The position numbers were made by a program, and so were the translations under genes. The notes beneath the pieces are model-generated. The model made no database searches, was not told the DNA's origin, and worked only from the letters and a program-made list of their open reading frames with translations. Positions 39,104-48,430 of a DNA stretch of 64,000 nucleotides are shown here, piece after piece (within the stretch, counting starts at the first letter, position 1; the number at the start of each line of letters is the position of its first letter). This DNA comes from Aeromonas jandaei. Lineage in GTDB: Bacteria; Pseudomonadota; Gammaproteobacteria; Enterobacterales; Aeromonadaceae. The stretch is from the NCBI RefSeq assembly GCF_037890695.1, contig NZ_CP149571.1, forward strand, positions 1,766,001 through 1,830,000, given 5' to 3'.

Positions 39104-40078
39104 ATGTTTACATTCCTGCTGAAACGGTTCTATCAGGCCGTGATAGTGATGTTCGTCATCAGCCTGGTCGCCTTCTCCATCCAGGACAACCTGGGGGATC
39201 CGTTGCGCGAGCTGGTGGGACAATCGGTCTCCGAAGCCCAGCGTCACGAATTGCGCGAGAAGATGGGCCTCAACGATCCCTTCCTCGTCAAATACAGCCG
39301 CTTTTTGAAAAATGCGGTGCACGGGGATCTGGGTACTTCCTATTTCTTCAAGCGACCGGCTCTTGAGGTGATCCTCGACAAGCTGGTAGCTACCCTTGAG
39401 CTGGTCTTTGCCGCCGCGCTCATCATCGTCGTGGTCTCCATTCCGCTGGGAGTCTACTCGGCGATCCGGCCGCGCAGCATTCCCACCAAGATCATCATGG
39501 CGGGGAGCAGTATCGGCATTTCGATCCCGGTGTTCCTGACCGCCATCATGCTGATGTATCTCTTCTCCATCCAGCTGGGCTGGCTGCCGGCCTATGGTCG
39601 CGGCGAGACCCGTAACCTGCTGGGTTGGGAGTCGGGCTTCTTCACCTGGGATGGTATCAAACACCTGATCCTGCCTGCGGTGTCGCTCTCCTCCATCATG
39701 CTGCCGCTGTTTATCCGGCTGGTGCGCTCCGAAATGCTGGAGCAGCTCTCCTCCGAATACGTCAAGTTCGCCCGCGCCAAGGGGCTGGACAACAACAAGG
39801 TCTACTACCAGCACGCCCTGAAGAACACCATGCTGCCGGTCATTACCGTCGGTGGTGTGCAGATCGGCACCATGGTGGCCTACACCATCCTGACCGAGAG
39901 CGTGTTCCAGTGGCCGGGGACCGGCTTCCTGTTCCTCGAGGCGATCCACCGGGTCGATACCCCGCTGATCACCGCCTACGTCATCTTCGTGGGCTTGATC
40001 TTCGTGGTGACCAATACTCTGGTCGACCTGCTCTACGGGTTGATCAACCCGACCGTTAACCTGACTGCCAAGGGGTAA
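39104..40078 (+). CDS. ABC peptide transporter permease (DppB/OppB type)
   Basis: ATG 39104 (MFTFLLKRFYQAVIVMFVI) after AAGGA gives 324 residues. Six hydrophobic segments and the EAA loop (SSEYVKFARAKGLDNNKVYYQHALKN, split) are typical of the first permease of family-5 importers. It forms the inner-membrane channel together with the next gene, whose start lies 4 nt downstream. Confidence 0.94.
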   Translation: MFTFLLKRFYQAVIVMFVISLVAFSIQDNLGDPLRELVGQSVSEAQRHELREKMGLNDPFLVKYSRFLKNAVHGDLGTSYFFKRPALEVILDKLVATLELVFAAALIIVVVSIPLGVYSAIRPRSIPTKIIMAGSSIGISIPVFLTAIMLMYLFSIQLGWLPAYGRGETRNLLGWESGFFTWDGIKHLILPAVSLSSIMLPLFIRLVRSEMLEQLSSEYVKFARAKGLDNNKVYYQHALKNTMLPVITVGGVQIGTMVAYTILTESVFQWPGTGFLFLEAIHRVDTPLITAYVIFVGLIFVVTNTLVDLLYGLINPTVNLTAKG

Positions 40079-40082
40079 GCGC

Positions 40083-41024
40083 ATGACTAATGCTGTAACT
40101 GCAAGCCCAAGCCGTTGGGCACGTTTCAAGAACTCCGACATCGTCTACTACTTCCTGCGGGACAAGGTAGCCATGTTCAGCTTTGCGGTGTTCGTGGTGT
40201 TCGTGGTGGCTGCCTTGCTGGCCCCCTGGATCGCCCCGCACAACGTCTATGACCAGACCAGCTTCGACCTGATGGATGCCGAGTTGCCTCCTTCATGGCT
40301 GGATGGCGGCGAGGAGCGCTTCTGGCTCGGCACCGACAACCAGGGACGGGATATCTGGAGCACCATTCTCTATGGTGCCCGTATCTCCCTCACCATCGGC
40401 CTGTTTGCGGTGGGGCTACAGCTGGTGCTGGGGATCGTCATCGGCCTGATCGCAGGCTACTTTGGCGGTCGTGTCGATAACCTGCTGATGCGCTTTGCCG
40501 ACGTGCAGCTGTCGTTCTCCACCATGATGGTGGCGATCATCATCTCCGCCATCTTTCAGGCGACCTTTGGCTCCGAGTTCTACTCGCGCTTTGCCATCGT
40601 GATGCTGGTGGTGATCATCGGGATCGCCGAGTGGCCGCAGTACGCTCGTACCGTGCGCGCCTCGGTGCTGGCGGAGAAGAAGAAGGAGTATGTGGAGGCG
40701 GCCAAGGTGATGGGATTCCGCGCCCCGCGCATCATGTTCCGCCACATTCTGCCCAACTGCCTGTCGCCGATTCTGGTTATCTCCACCGTGCAGGTGGCCA
40801 ACGCCATCATGAGTGAAGCGGCGCTCTCCTTCCTCGGTCTGGGGATGCCGGTTGATCAGCCCTCGCTCGGTTCGCTTATCAGCGTCGGCTTCAACTACAT
40901 CTTCTCCGGCTCCTGGTGGATCACCGCCTTCCCGGGCATCTGTCTGGTGGTGCTGGTGCTGGTCATCAACCTGCTGGGGGACTGGCTGCGGGATGTGTTT
41001 AACCCCAAGATCTACAAAGGGTAA
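40083..41024 (+). CDS. ABC peptide transporter permease (DppC/OppC type)
   Basis: The 313-residue protein has a cytoplasmic N-terminus (SRWARFKNSDIVYYFLRDK), the OppC signature LGTDNQGRDIWSTILYGARIS, and the EAA loop KKEYVEAAKVMGFRAPRIMF. It has six membrane helices. It is the last gene of the ATPase-SBP-permease-permease operon. Confidence 0.94.
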   Translation: MTNAVTASPSRWARFKNSDIVYYFLRDKVAMFSFAVFVVFVVAALLAPWIAPHNVYDQTSFDLMDAELPPSWLDGGEERFWLGTDNQGRDIWSTILYGARISLTIGLFAVGLQLVLGIVIGLIAGYFGGRVDNLLMRFADVQLSFSTMMVAIIISAIFQATFGSEFYSRFAIVMLVVIIGIAEWPQYARTVRASVLAEKKKEYVEAAKVMGFRAPRIMFRHILPNCLSPILVISTVQVANAIMSEAALSFLGLGMPVDQPSLGSLISVGFNYIFSGSWWITAFPGICLVVLVLVINLLGDWLRDVFNPKIYKG

Positions 41025-41046
41025 TCCGGGTCAGAAACGCAAAAAT

Positions 41047-41080
41047 AAGAAGGGCGCCAATGAGGCGCCCTTCTTTTATT
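41047..41080. terminator. Bidirectional terminator between the ABC operon and dxs
   Basis: A 12-bp stem, AAGAAGGGCGCC / GGCGCCCTTCTT, is flanked by T-rich tails in both directions, serving the two convergent units. Confidence 0.85.
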
Positions 41081-41097
41081 GATAGCTTCAAGCGTTA

Positions 41098-42966
41098 TCA
41101 GGCTTGCAGCCAGCTTTCGATACTGCGCTGGATGCCTGCATCGTCCAGACCGAGCAGGGCATAGATCTCCTGCTGGGTACCCTGTTCCACGAAGCGATCC
41201 GGCAGGCCGAGGTTGAGCACCGGCTTGCACTGTTTATTGCGCATCAGCAGCTCGTTCACCGCCGAACCGGCGCCGCCCATGATGGCGTTGTCTTCGATGG
41301 TGACGAAGTGATCGTGGCTGGCCGCCAGCGACAGCACCAGCGCCTCATCCATCGGCTTGACGAAGCGCATGTCCACCAGGGTGGCATCGAGCGCTTCGGC
41401 CGCCGCTTTGGCATGTTGCAGCAGAGTGCCAAACGCCAGAATGGCGGTGCCTTTGCCCTCTCGAATGATGCGTCCCTTGCCAAGCGCCAGCGCCTGCATC
41501 TCCTGCGAGATGGGGGCATCGCTCAGGCTGCTGCCACGGGGGTAGCGCACCGCGGCTGGCCCCTGATGGCGATAGCCGGTATAGAGCATCTGACGGCATT
41601 CGTTTTCGTCGGAGGGGGTCATGATCACCATGTTGGGCACGGTGCGCAGGAAGCTGATATCGAACGCCCCCTGATGGGTCGGGCCATCCGCGCCCACCAG
41701 ACCGGCCCGATCGATGGCGAACAGCACCGGCAGCTCTTGCAGCGCCACGTCGTGGATCACCTGATCGTAGGCGCGCTGCAGGAAGCTCGAATAGATGGCG
41801 ACCACCGGCTTCTTGTCGGCAATGGCGAGACCGGCAGCGAAAGTGACCGCATGTTGCTCGGCAATAGCCACATCGAAGTAGCGATCCGGATACTGCTGGC
41901 TGAATTTCACCAGCCCGGAGCCTTCGCGCATGGCAGGGGTAATGCCGACCAGCTTCTCGTCTTTGGCCGCCATGTCGCACAGCCACTGGCCGAAGATGGC
42001 CGAGAAGGTGGGTTTGGCACCGCTCGCCTTGGGCAGGGCGCACTCGTCCGGATTGAACCTGGGCACGGCGTGATAACCGATGGGGTCTTTCTCCGCCGGC
42101 TCGTAGCCCTTGCCCTTCTTGGTCTTGACGTGCAGCAGCTGCGGCCCCTTGAGGTTGCGCATGTTGCGCAGGGTCTCGACCAGCGCTTCTATATCGTGAC
42201 CGTCGATGGGGCCGATGTAGTTGAAGCCGAACTCCTCGAACAGGGTGCCGGGCACCACCATCCCCTTGAGGTGCTCTTCGGCCCGCTTGGCCAGCTCCTT
42301 GACCGGCGGAAGACCGGCCAGCACCTTCTTGCCGCCTTCGCGGATGGTGGTGTAGAGCTTGCCGGACATGACCCGGGCCAGATGGTTGTTGAGCGCGCCA
42401 ACATTCTCGGAGATGGACATCTCGTTGTCGTTGAGGATCACCAGCATGTCTTTATGGACATCGCCGGCGTGGTTGAGCGCTTCAAAAGCCATCCCCGCCG
42501 TGATGGCGCCATCACCGATCACCGCAACGACCTTGCGGCCCAGCCCTTCACTCTCTGCGGCAACCGCCATACCGAGCGCGGCACCGATGGAGGTGCTGGA
42601 GTGGCCGACGGAGAGCACGTCATACTCGCTCTCGCCACGCCAGGGGAAGGGGTGCAGACCATCCTTCTGCCGGATGGTGTGGATCTGGTCACGGCGCCCG
42701 GTCAGGATCTTGTGGGGATAGGCCTGATGGCCCACATCCCAGATCAGCCGATCGAACGGGGTGTTGTAGACGTAGTGCAGGGCCACGGTCAGTTCGACCG
42801 TGCCGAGCCCGGAGGCAAAGTGTCCGCTGGAGCGGCTGACGGAGCGCAGCAGATATTCGCGCAGCTCGTTGCACAGCACCGGTAGCCGCTCTTTGGGCAG
42901 GGAACGCAGCTCTATCGGGGTGTCCGCAAGGGCCAGGTTGGGGAAATTGCTAATATCAACGCTCAT
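41098..42966 (-). CDS. dxs: 1-deoxy-D-xylulose-5-phosphate synthase Dxs
   Basis: The 622-residue thiamine-diphosphate enzyme starts the MEP isoprenoid pathway from pyruvate and glyceraldehyde-3-phosphate. The TPP motif [20 protein letters not shown], the catalytic [14 protein letters not shown] and [17 protein letters not shown] are intact. The length equals the E. coli enzyme (620). It is the last gene of xseB-ispA-dxs, 21 nt after ispA. Confidence 0.98.
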   Translation of the reverse strand: MSVDISNFPNLALADTPIELRSLPKERLPVLCNELREYLLRSVSRSSGHFASGLGTVELTVALHYVYNTPFDRLIWDVGHQAYPHKILTGRRDQIHTIRQKDGLHPFPWRGESEYDVLSVGHSSTSIGAALGMAVAAESEGLGRKVVAVIGDGAITAGMAFEALNHAGDVHKDMLVILNDNEMSISENVGALNNHLARVMSGKLYTTIREGGKKVLAGLPPVKELAKRAEEHLKGMVVPGTLFEEFGFNYIGPIDGHDIEALVETLRNMRNLKGPQLLHVKTKKGKGYEPAEKDPIGYHAVPRFNPDECALPKASGAKPTFSAIFGQWLCDMAAKDEKLVGITPAMREGSGLVKFSQQYPDRYFDVAIAEQHAVTFAAGLAIADKKPVVAIYSSFLQRAYDQVIHDVALQELPVLFAIDRAGLVGADGPTHQGAFDISFLRTVPNMVIMTPSDENECRQMLYTGYRHQGPAAVRYPRGSSLSDAPISQEMQALALGKGRIIREGKGTAILAFGTLLQHAKAAAEALDATLVDMRFVKPMDEALVLSLAASHDHFVTIEDNAIMGGAGSAVNELLMRNKQCKPVLNLGLPDRFVEQGTQQEIYALLGLDDAGIQRSIESWLQA

Positions 42967-42987
42967 TTTTTAACTGTTATCCAGCGT

Positions 42988-43878
42988 TTAGTGGGTTCGC
43001 TCGATGATGTAATCGGCGAACGCTTCCAGAATGTCGGTATTGTAGGGCAAGGATTGCAGGGCTGTTAAGGCTTTACCGTGCAGTTCGCGAGCCAGCTCAC
43101 GGGCGTTTTCGAGTCCGAGCAAGGCCGGATAGGTACTCTTCTCCAGCGCCAGATCGGAGCCTTGCGGTTTGCCCAGGGTGGCGGTGTCACCTGTGATGTC
43201 GAGGATGTCATCCTGCACCTGGAAGGCGAGGCCGATGGCGGAGGCATAGGTTTGCAGCGCCGTCAGGGTCGCTTCGTCCACATTCTCCTTGCACAGGGCG
43301 CCAAGAGTGACGGCGCACTCGATGAGTGCCCCCGTCTTGTGGCGGTGTACCTGCTCCAGCTCAGCGAGCGTGATCCGGCGTCCTTCAGCTTGCAGATCCA
43401 GCGCCTGACCGCCGCACATACCGAGATAACCGGAAGCGCGGGCGAGGGTGCTCAGCATGCGCACCCGGTTGGCCAGCAGTGTCTCTGGCATGGGGTGATC
43501 GGCCAGAATGGAGAACGCCAGCGTCTGCAGGGCATCACCTGCCAAAATGGCAGTGCCTTCATCGAAGGCCTTGTGAACGGTCGGCTGGCCGCGACGCAAA
43601 TCGTCGTCGTCCATGGCGGGCAGATCGTCGTGCAGCAGCGAGTAGGCGTGGATGCACTCCACCGCAGCGGCCGGGCCATCGAGCAGTTCGCTCTTTACCC
43701 CCAGCATCTCGCCGACGGCGTAGACCAGAAAGGGGCGAACCCGCTTGCCGCCCAGCAGCAAGCCATATTTCATGGCATCGCGCAGGCGCGGTGCCATGGC
43801 GGGCAAGGATTCAAGTTGTGCTGACAGACAGTCGTCAATACGCTGACGATGCAGACGGGAAAAATGGCCCAGCGCCAC
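42988..43878 (-). CDS. ispA: Farnesyl diphosphate synthase IspA
   Basis: The 296-residue all-helical prenyltransferase condenses IPP with DMAPP and GPP. Both Asp-rich motifs are present: HDDLPAMDDDDLRRG and QVQDDILDITGD. GTG 43878 directly abuts the xseB stop, so translation is coupled. Confidence 0.97.
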   Translation of the reverse strand: MALGHFSRLHRQRIDDCLSAQLESLPAMAPRLRDAMKYGLLLGGKRVRPFLVYAVGEMLGVKSELLDGPAAAVECIHAYSLLHDDLPAMDDDDLRRGQPTVHKAFDEGTAILAGDALQTLAFSILADHPMPETLLANRVRMLSTLARASGYLGMCGGQALDLQAEGRRITLAELEQVHRHKTGALIECAVTLGALCKENVDEATLTALQTYASAIGLAFQVQDDILDITGDTATLGKPQGSDLALEKSTYPALLGLENARELARELHGKALTALQSLPYNTDILEAFADYIIERTH

Positions 43879-44136
43879 TCACTCTTCTCCTTGTTCTGGC
43901 TGGAAGGGGGCAAGCTGGTCACTGCCATCGGCTTTGCTCAGCAGGATCTGGATCTTCTGTTCTGCCTGTTCCAGCTTCTGCTGGCCGGCACGCACCAGAT
44001 GGACTCCTTGCTCGAACTGCTTGAGCGCCTCTTCCAGCGGGAGGGAACCTTGCTCCAGCTGATGAACGATGGTTTCCAGCTCTTCCAGAGTGGCATCAAA
44101 ACTCAGACGGTCGATTTTTTTACTGGCCATGTCCAT
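43879..44136 (-). CDS. xseB: Exodeoxyribonuclease VII small subunit XseB
   Basis: The 85-residue helical protein starts MASKKIDRLSFDATLEELETI if the second Met is used (first Met two codons earlier). LEQGSLPLEEALKQFEQGVHLVRAGQQKL is the conserved XseB helix pair, read in two parts. It binds XseA to form the single-strand exonuclease. It heads xseB-ispA-dxs. Confidence 0.95.
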   Translation of the reverse strand: MDMASKKIDRLSFDATLEELETIVHQLEQGSLPLEEALKQFEQGVHLVRAGQQKLEQAEQKIQILLSKADGSDQLAPFQPEQGEE

Positions 44137-44302
44137 CCTCGGGGATTGAAAAAAACGGCTTATATTAACATCGACCGCCCAGCGGGGGGAGGTTGAAAAC
44201 GCCAGAGCCGCAAACTCTCGACAAATCGGTCGATAATGAGCTCTCTCCCCCTTCGGATGGAAACTTGCCGCCAGGGCCGCAATATCAGAAAATTCAACGG
44301 CG

Positions 44303-44308
44303 TATAAT
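44303..44308 (+). promoter_or_regulatory. -10 element of the pomAB promoter
   Basis: A perfect TATAAT lies 31 nt before the pomA start, with a weak -35 region (GCAATA-like) about 17 bp upstream. I see no flagellar sigma28 sequence. The remaining 44137-44300 spacer contains no gene. Confidence 0.5.
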
Positions 44309-44339
44309 AGTGCATCAGCACAGATGACAGGAGTAGGAC

Positions 44340-45098
44340 GTGGATCTAGGTAGTCTGATAGGCATAGTGCTGGGCTTCGGGGTGGTGATATATGGCATGC
44401 TGCTGGGTGGCCCCGTCACCATGTATGTGGACATGCCCTCCGTCTATATCACCATTCTGGGCTCCATCTTTATCGCCATGATGAAGTTCAACCTTGGCCA
44501 GTTCCTGATGGCGTTTAAGGTGGCCGGCAAAGCTTTTATGTACAAGGGCGACAAGCTGGAAGATCTCATTACCAAGGCGGTTGAGCTGGCCGATGCATCC
44601 CGCAAGGGTGGCTTTCTGGCGCTGGAAGCGGCGGAAATCCCCAATCCCTTCATGAAAAAAGGGATCGATATGCTGGTGGATGGTCACGATGCCGATGTGG
44701 TGCGTGGCGTGCTGGAGAAGGATATCGAGCTGACCTCCGAGCGTCATGTCATCGCCATCAAGGTATTCCGCACTCTGGGGGATCTCGGCCCGGCCATGGG
44801 CATGATAGGTACCCTGGTAGGTCTGGTGGCCATGCTGGCAAACATGAGCGACCCCAAGTCCATCGGCCCGGCCATGGCGGTGGCATTGCTCACGACCCTG
44901 TATGGCGCCATCGAGGCCAACATGATCGCGATTCCCATTGCCGACAAGCTGGAGCTGCGCAGTGGCGAGGAGCGGCTTTGCCGCACGCTGATCCTCGATG
45001 CCATCATGGGGATTCAGGATGGTCAGAATCCGCGGGTGATCCAGACCATGTTGCAGAACTATTTGCATCAATCCAAACGCAATAACGGCGCGGAGTAG
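44340..45098 (+). CDS. pomA: Flagellar stator protein PomA (MotA family, Na+ type)
   Basis: The 252-residue protein starts GTG 44340 (VDLGSLIGIVLGFGVVIYGM) after AGGAGTAGGAC. Its length and four helices match PomA. The TM3-TM4 segment LGPAMGMIGTLVGLVAML and the cytoplasmic loop with charged residues that contact FliG are present. With PomB it forms the sodium-driven stator. The gene precedes pomB by 8 nt. Confidence 0.95.
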   Translation: MDLGSLIGIVLGFGVVIYGMLLGGPVTMYVDMPSVYITILGSIFIAMMKFNLGQFLMAFKVAGKAFMYKGDKLEDLITKAVELADASRKGGFLALEAAEIPNPFMKKGIDMLVDGHDADVVRGVLEKDIELTSERHVIAIKVFRTLGDLGPAMGMIGTLVGLVAMLANMSDPKSIGPAMAVALLTTLYGAIEANMIAIPIADKLELRSGEERLCRTLILDAIMGIQDGQNPRVIQTMLQNYLHQSKRNNGAE

Positions 45099-45106
45099 GG
45101 GGCTTT

Positions 45107-46000
45107 ATGTCCAAATGCAAATGTCCGCCACCAGGGTTGCCCGGTTACATGGGGACTTTCGCCGATCTGATGTCGCTATTGATGTGCTTCTTCGTGCTGC
45201 TGCTCTCGTTTGCCGAGATGGACGTACAGAAGTTCAAGCAGATTGCCGGTTCCATGGAGAAGGCATTCGGCGTGCAGAATATTCTGGAAGTGAAGGATAT
45301 TCCCAAGGGTACCTCGGTGATTGCCCAGGAGTTTCGGCCAGGCCGGCCGGAGCCTACCCCCATCGATACCATCATGCAGCAGACCATCGACATGACCCAG
45401 ACCGAACTGGAGTTTCTGCCCGGCGAGTCGGATCAGGCTGGCGGGCAGGACAAAACCGATGGCAAGCAGACCGGTGGGGATACGGCTCAGGATGCGCACC
45501 AGGCGCAGCAGCAATCCAATGAACTGGCCAAAGCGCTCGCCGAACAGATGAAGTCCCAGATTCAGGATGGGGCGATTGAAATCGAGGCGCTGGGCCAGCA
45601 GATCATCATCAGGATCCGGGAGAAGGCGTCATTTCCTGCCGGATCGGCTTTTCTGCAGCCCCAGTTCTGGCCTGTTATCCGTAAAGTTGCCGAGTTGCTC
45701 AAGGATGTGCCGGGGGAGATCACCATCTCTGGCCATACCGATAACGTGGCAACCCATGACGAGCTGTTCCAGTCAAACTGGGAGCTTTCAACCCAGCGTG
45801 CGGTAGCGGTCGCTCACCAGATGATCAAGGTGCCCGGTTTTGATCAGGGGCGGCTGGTGGTGCAGGGGATGGCAGATTCCCAGCCGCTGGTGCCCAACAA
45901 TACCCCGGAAAACCGGCGGGCTAACCGGCGGGTGGAGATCTCCATCATGCAGGGCAAGCCCACTGTCTCGTCACCCATCTCGGTGCCGAAAGCAGAGTGA
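45107..46000 (+). CDS. pomB: Flagellar stator protein PomB (MotB family, Na+ type)
   Basis: The 297-residue protein has one N-terminal helix, FADLMSLLMCFFVLLLSFAEM. Asp20 there is the conserved ion-binding residue, and the Cys-containing helix is typical of PomB. A Gln/Thr-rich periplasmic linker follows, then an OmpA-type peptidoglycan-binding domain (ITISGHTDNVATHDELFQSNWELS split, NRRANRRVEI). It anchors the stator to the wall. Confidence 0.95.
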   Translation: MSKCKCPPPGLPGYMGTFADLMSLLMCFFVLLLSFAEMDVQKFKQIAGSMEKAFGVQNILEVKDIPKGTSVIAQEFRPGRPEPTPIDTIMQQTIDMTQTELEFLPGESDQAGGQDKTDGKQTGGDTAQDAHQAQQQSNELAKALAEQMKSQIQDGAIEIEALGQQIIIRIREKASFPAGSAFLQPQFWPVIRKVAELLKDVPGEITISGHTDNVATHDELFQSNWELSTQRAVAVAHQMIKVPGFDQGRLVVQGMADSQPLVPNNTPENRRANRRVEISIMQGKPTVSSPISVPKAE

Positions 46001-46087
46001 TGATGAGTCGCAAAGCGAGATCTGCATCAGGGGGCTGACATGGATTTTGTGTCGGCTTCATATTAAGATGCCCTATCCGAACCGACT

Positions 46088-46125
46088 GCTGCGGCTTTCT
46101 TGCTGATCGCCGCAGCTTCTATTTT
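46088..46125 (+). terminator. Terminator-like hairpin in the greA leader
   Basis: GCTGCGGC / GCCGCAGC arms (46088-46095, 46109-46116) with a 13-nt loop are followed by TTCTATTTT, 21 nt before greA. It may end pomAB, or act as the attenuator that produces GraL-type leader RNAs in E. coli greA. Confidence 0.55.
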
Positions 46126-46146
46126 CAAGCAACCCAGGTTTCGACT

Positions 46147-46623
46147 ATGAACCATACTCCGATGACTGTTCGCGGTGCTGAGAAGCTGCGCGAAGAGCTC
46201 GAATATCTCAAGACCGAGCTGCGTCCCCAGATTATCGAAGCGATTGCCGATGCTCGTGAGCACGGTGATCTGAAGGAAAACGCCGAATACCATGCTGCCC
46301 GCGAGCAGCAGGGGTTCTGTGAAGGCCGCATTCAGGAGATTGAAGCCAAGCTCTCCAATGCCCAGGTGATCGATGTCACCAAGATGACCAACAATGGCCG
46401 CATCATTTTTGGCGCGACCGTGACCCTGCTCAAGAGCGAGACAGAGGAAGAGGTGGTCTACCGCATCGTAGGTGATGATGAGGCCGACATCAAACAGAAC
46501 CTTATCTCCGTCAATTCACCGATTGCCCGCGCCCTGATCGGCAAGGAAGTTGACGATGTGGCCATCGTCAAGACTCCGGCTGGTGACGTGGAGTATGAAG
46601 TGCTGGAAGTCGCTTATCTCTAA
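46147..46623 (+). CDS. greA: Transcript cleavage factor GreA
   Basis: The 158-residue protein has an N-terminal coiled coil whose tip carries the catalytic acidic pair ([19 protein letters not shown]) and a C-terminal FKBP-like domain ([18 protein letters not shown]). It rescues backtracked RNA polymerase. Length and sequence equal E. coli GreA. Confidence 0.97.
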   Translation: MNHTPMTVRGAEKLREELEYLKTELRPQIIEAIADAREHGDLKENAEYHAAREQQGFCEGRIQEIEAKLSNAQVIDVTKMTNNGRIIFGATVTLLKSETEEEVVYRIVGDDEADIKQNLISVNSPIARALIGKEVDDVAIVKTPAGDVEYEVLEVAYL

Positions 46624-46643
46624 GCGCTGCCGTATTTGATGGG

Positions 46644-46674
46644 ACAGGGGAGCGGGTGCTCCCCTGTTTCTCTT
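46644..46674 (+). terminator. Terminator of greA
   Basis: ACAGGGGAGC-gggt-GCTCCCCTGT is followed by TTCTCTTT. Confidence 0.85.
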
Positions 46675-47258
46675 TACCCGGCCTGATAGGCCTCGGTAAA
46701 GGCATCCTGATGACGTTGAAACAACCAGTGGCGCAGGCGCTCTATGTCGCTTTCGCTCATCTGGAAGCTGATCGCCCAGGTGGCGCTGGCCGGGTTGGAT
46801 TTGATTAACCTGACCAATCGTCCCTGCAGTGGCAGAGGTTCTTCCTCATCGAGACAGAGTTCGCCGTTGAGCTGTGTATCCGCCACCATGCCGAGAGGCA
46901 TGTTCTCGACGATGAGCCCGTTGAGGGAGAGGCTGAGCACCTGATAGTGCCCTTGCTCGGTACGCAACCGCGCTTTCTGGCTGAGTCGCCAGGCGCGAGG
47001 ACGGGCAAACCCCAGCTCCCTGATCACCGGAGCAGATAGACGCGGCTCGATAAAGCCATCTTCTCTTTGAGTAAAGGTGAGGGGAAAGCGTAGCTGGTGT
47101 CCTGCGAAGCGGGCTTCGAGAACGAGATTGTCGGCTTTTTGCAGCAAGCCAAGCATGGGGCCGTCGAGGTGACCACTCAGGAGATGACTCTCCTGATTGC
47201 TCCCCAAGTCCCGCAGCATGGCCAGCTCATCGTCGGTTAGAATTTGATGGTGAGCCAT
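46674..47258 (-). CDS. PilZ-like domain protein
   Basis: The 194-residue soluble protein has the two-barrel layout seen in YcgR/PilZ proteins. The C-terminal half carries a basic stretch (KARLRTEQGHY), then LSLNGLIVENMPLG in the place of the DxSxxG motif, and ends WAISFQMSESDIERLRHWLF, a usual PilZ closing. The first Asp of the c-di-GMP motif is replaced, so ligand binding is uncertain. Family assignment is by pattern only. It is convergent with greA, and its start lies upstream of yhbY on the same strand. Confidence 0.6.
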   Translation of the reverse strand: MAHHQILTDDELAMLRDLGSNQESHLLSGHLDGPMLGLLQKADNLVLEARFAGHQLRFPLTFTQREDGFIEPRLSAPVIRELGFARPRAWRLSQKARLRTEQGHYQVLSLSLNGLIVENMPLGMVADTQLNGELCLDEEEPLPLQGRLVRLIKSNPASATWAISFQMSESDIERLRHWLFQRHQDAFTEAYQAG

Positions 47259-47336
47259 AGCGCGTGTCCGGAAGTATTCATCGCAGGTTAAGGGGTTGGC
47301 GACTACTTTGGCAAGCGACTCGGGAAGAAGTGGAAG

Positions 47337-47361
47337 AAGGAAAGAGCAGCGCTCTTTCCTT
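47337..47361 (-). terminator. Hairpin at the end of yhbY
   Basis: The 11-bp perfect stem AAGGAAAGAGC / GCTCTTTCCTT abuts the yhbY stop codon. On the minus strand it is followed by CTTCTTCC rather than a T-tract; the plus-strand side has TTTTATTT. Confidence 0.55.
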
Positions 47362-47658
47362 TTATTTGCGGGGCAGCTGGATCTTGGGTTCGTTGGCCTG
47401 ACGATAAATTGTCAGCACATGGCCCATGCTCTGTACTTTGACTGAACCGGTTTCACGGACGATGGCATCCATAACCAGTTGTTTCATCTCACGATCTTCA
47501 GACGCAACCTTAACCTTGATCAGCTCGTGATGGTTCAGTGCCAGATCGATCTCGGCCAGTACGCCTTCGGTCAGACCATGCTGACCCAGCAGGACGACAG
47601 GTTTGAGGCTGTGGGCAAGGCCCTTGAGGTACTGTTTCTGTTTGTTGTTGAGAATCAT
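47362..47658 (-). CDS. yhbY: Ribosome-associated RNA-binding protein YhbY (CRS1/YhbY domain)
   Basis: The 98-residue protein starts MILNNKQKQYLKGLAHSLKP and has the CRM-domain GxxG loop region (VLLGQHGLTEGVLAEIDLAL) and HELIKVKV. It binds pre-50S particles. It is divergent from rlmE, as in E. coli. Confidence 0.95.
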   Translation of the reverse strand: MILNNKQKQYLKGLAHSLKPVVLLGQHGLTEGVLAEIDLALNHHELIKVKVASEDREMKQLVMDAIVRETGSVKVQSMGHVLTIYRQANEPKIQLPRK

Positions 47659-47755
47659 CGCAATTTCTTCATAAGTCAGGGTTGAAAGGGGCGTATTCTA
47701 CCCCCACTTAGCCCTTAATACTAATAACCCTTGTGGTTTTTTAAAGTCGATTATC

Positions 47756-48385
47756 ATGACCCAGAAAAAACATTCCCCCAGTTCAACCCGCTGGTTAAAA
47801 GAGCATTTTGACGATCAATACGTCAAAAAAGCCCAGAAGTTGGGACTGAGATCCCGTGCCGTGTTCAAGATCGACGAGATCCAGGGCAAGGACAAACTGC
47901 TCAAGCCGGGCATGACGGTGGTGGATCTGGGGGCGGCCCCCGGTGGCTGGTCCCAGTTCGCCATCGACCAGGTCGGTGACAAGGGGCGGGTGATCGCCTG
48001 CGATATTCTGCCGATGGATTCCATCGCCGGTGTCGATTTCCTTCAGGGCGACTTTCGGGAGGAAGCGGTACTGGGCGCGCTGCTGGAACGGGTCGGCCCG
48101 GACAAGGTAGATGTTGTCATGTCCGACATGGCGCCGAACATGAGCGGTACCCAGCAGGTGGATCAGGCCCGTTCCATGTATCTGGTCGAACTGGCGCTGG
48201 ATATGTGCAATCAGGTATTGCGCGGTGACGGCAGTTTCGTGGTGAAAGTGTTTCAGGGAGAGGGGTTTGATGCCTATCTCAATGAAATTCGTCAACTTTT
48301 TACCACTGTCAAGATTCGTAAACCAGACTCGTCCCGCGCTCGTTCACGGGAAGTCTACATTGTGGCTACCGGTTTTAAACTGTAG
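47756..48385 (+). CDS. rlmE: 23S rRNA 2'-O-methyltransferase RlmE (FtsJ)
   Basis: The 209-residue SAM enzyme methylates U2552 of 23S r[23 protein letters not shown] is motif [15 protein letters not shown] holds a catalytic Asp, and [11 protein letters not shown] a catalytic Lys. It precedes ftsH by 45 nt, the conserved heat-shock pair. Confidence 0.97.
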   Translation: MTQKKHSPSSTRWLKEHFDDQYVKKAQKLGLRSRAVFKIDEIQGKDKLLKPGMTVVDLGAAPGGWSQFAIDQVGDKGRVIACDILPMDSIAGVDFLQGDFREEAVLGALLERVGPDKVDVVMSDMAPNMSGTQQVDQARSMYLVELALDMCNQVLRGDGSFVVKVFQGEGFDAYLNEIRQLFTTVKIRKPDSSRARSREVYIVATGFKL

Positions 48386-48430
48386 TACCCTAACCTTCAT
48401 CGTTAACTGTCAGTCTGCGAGGTTACTGAT

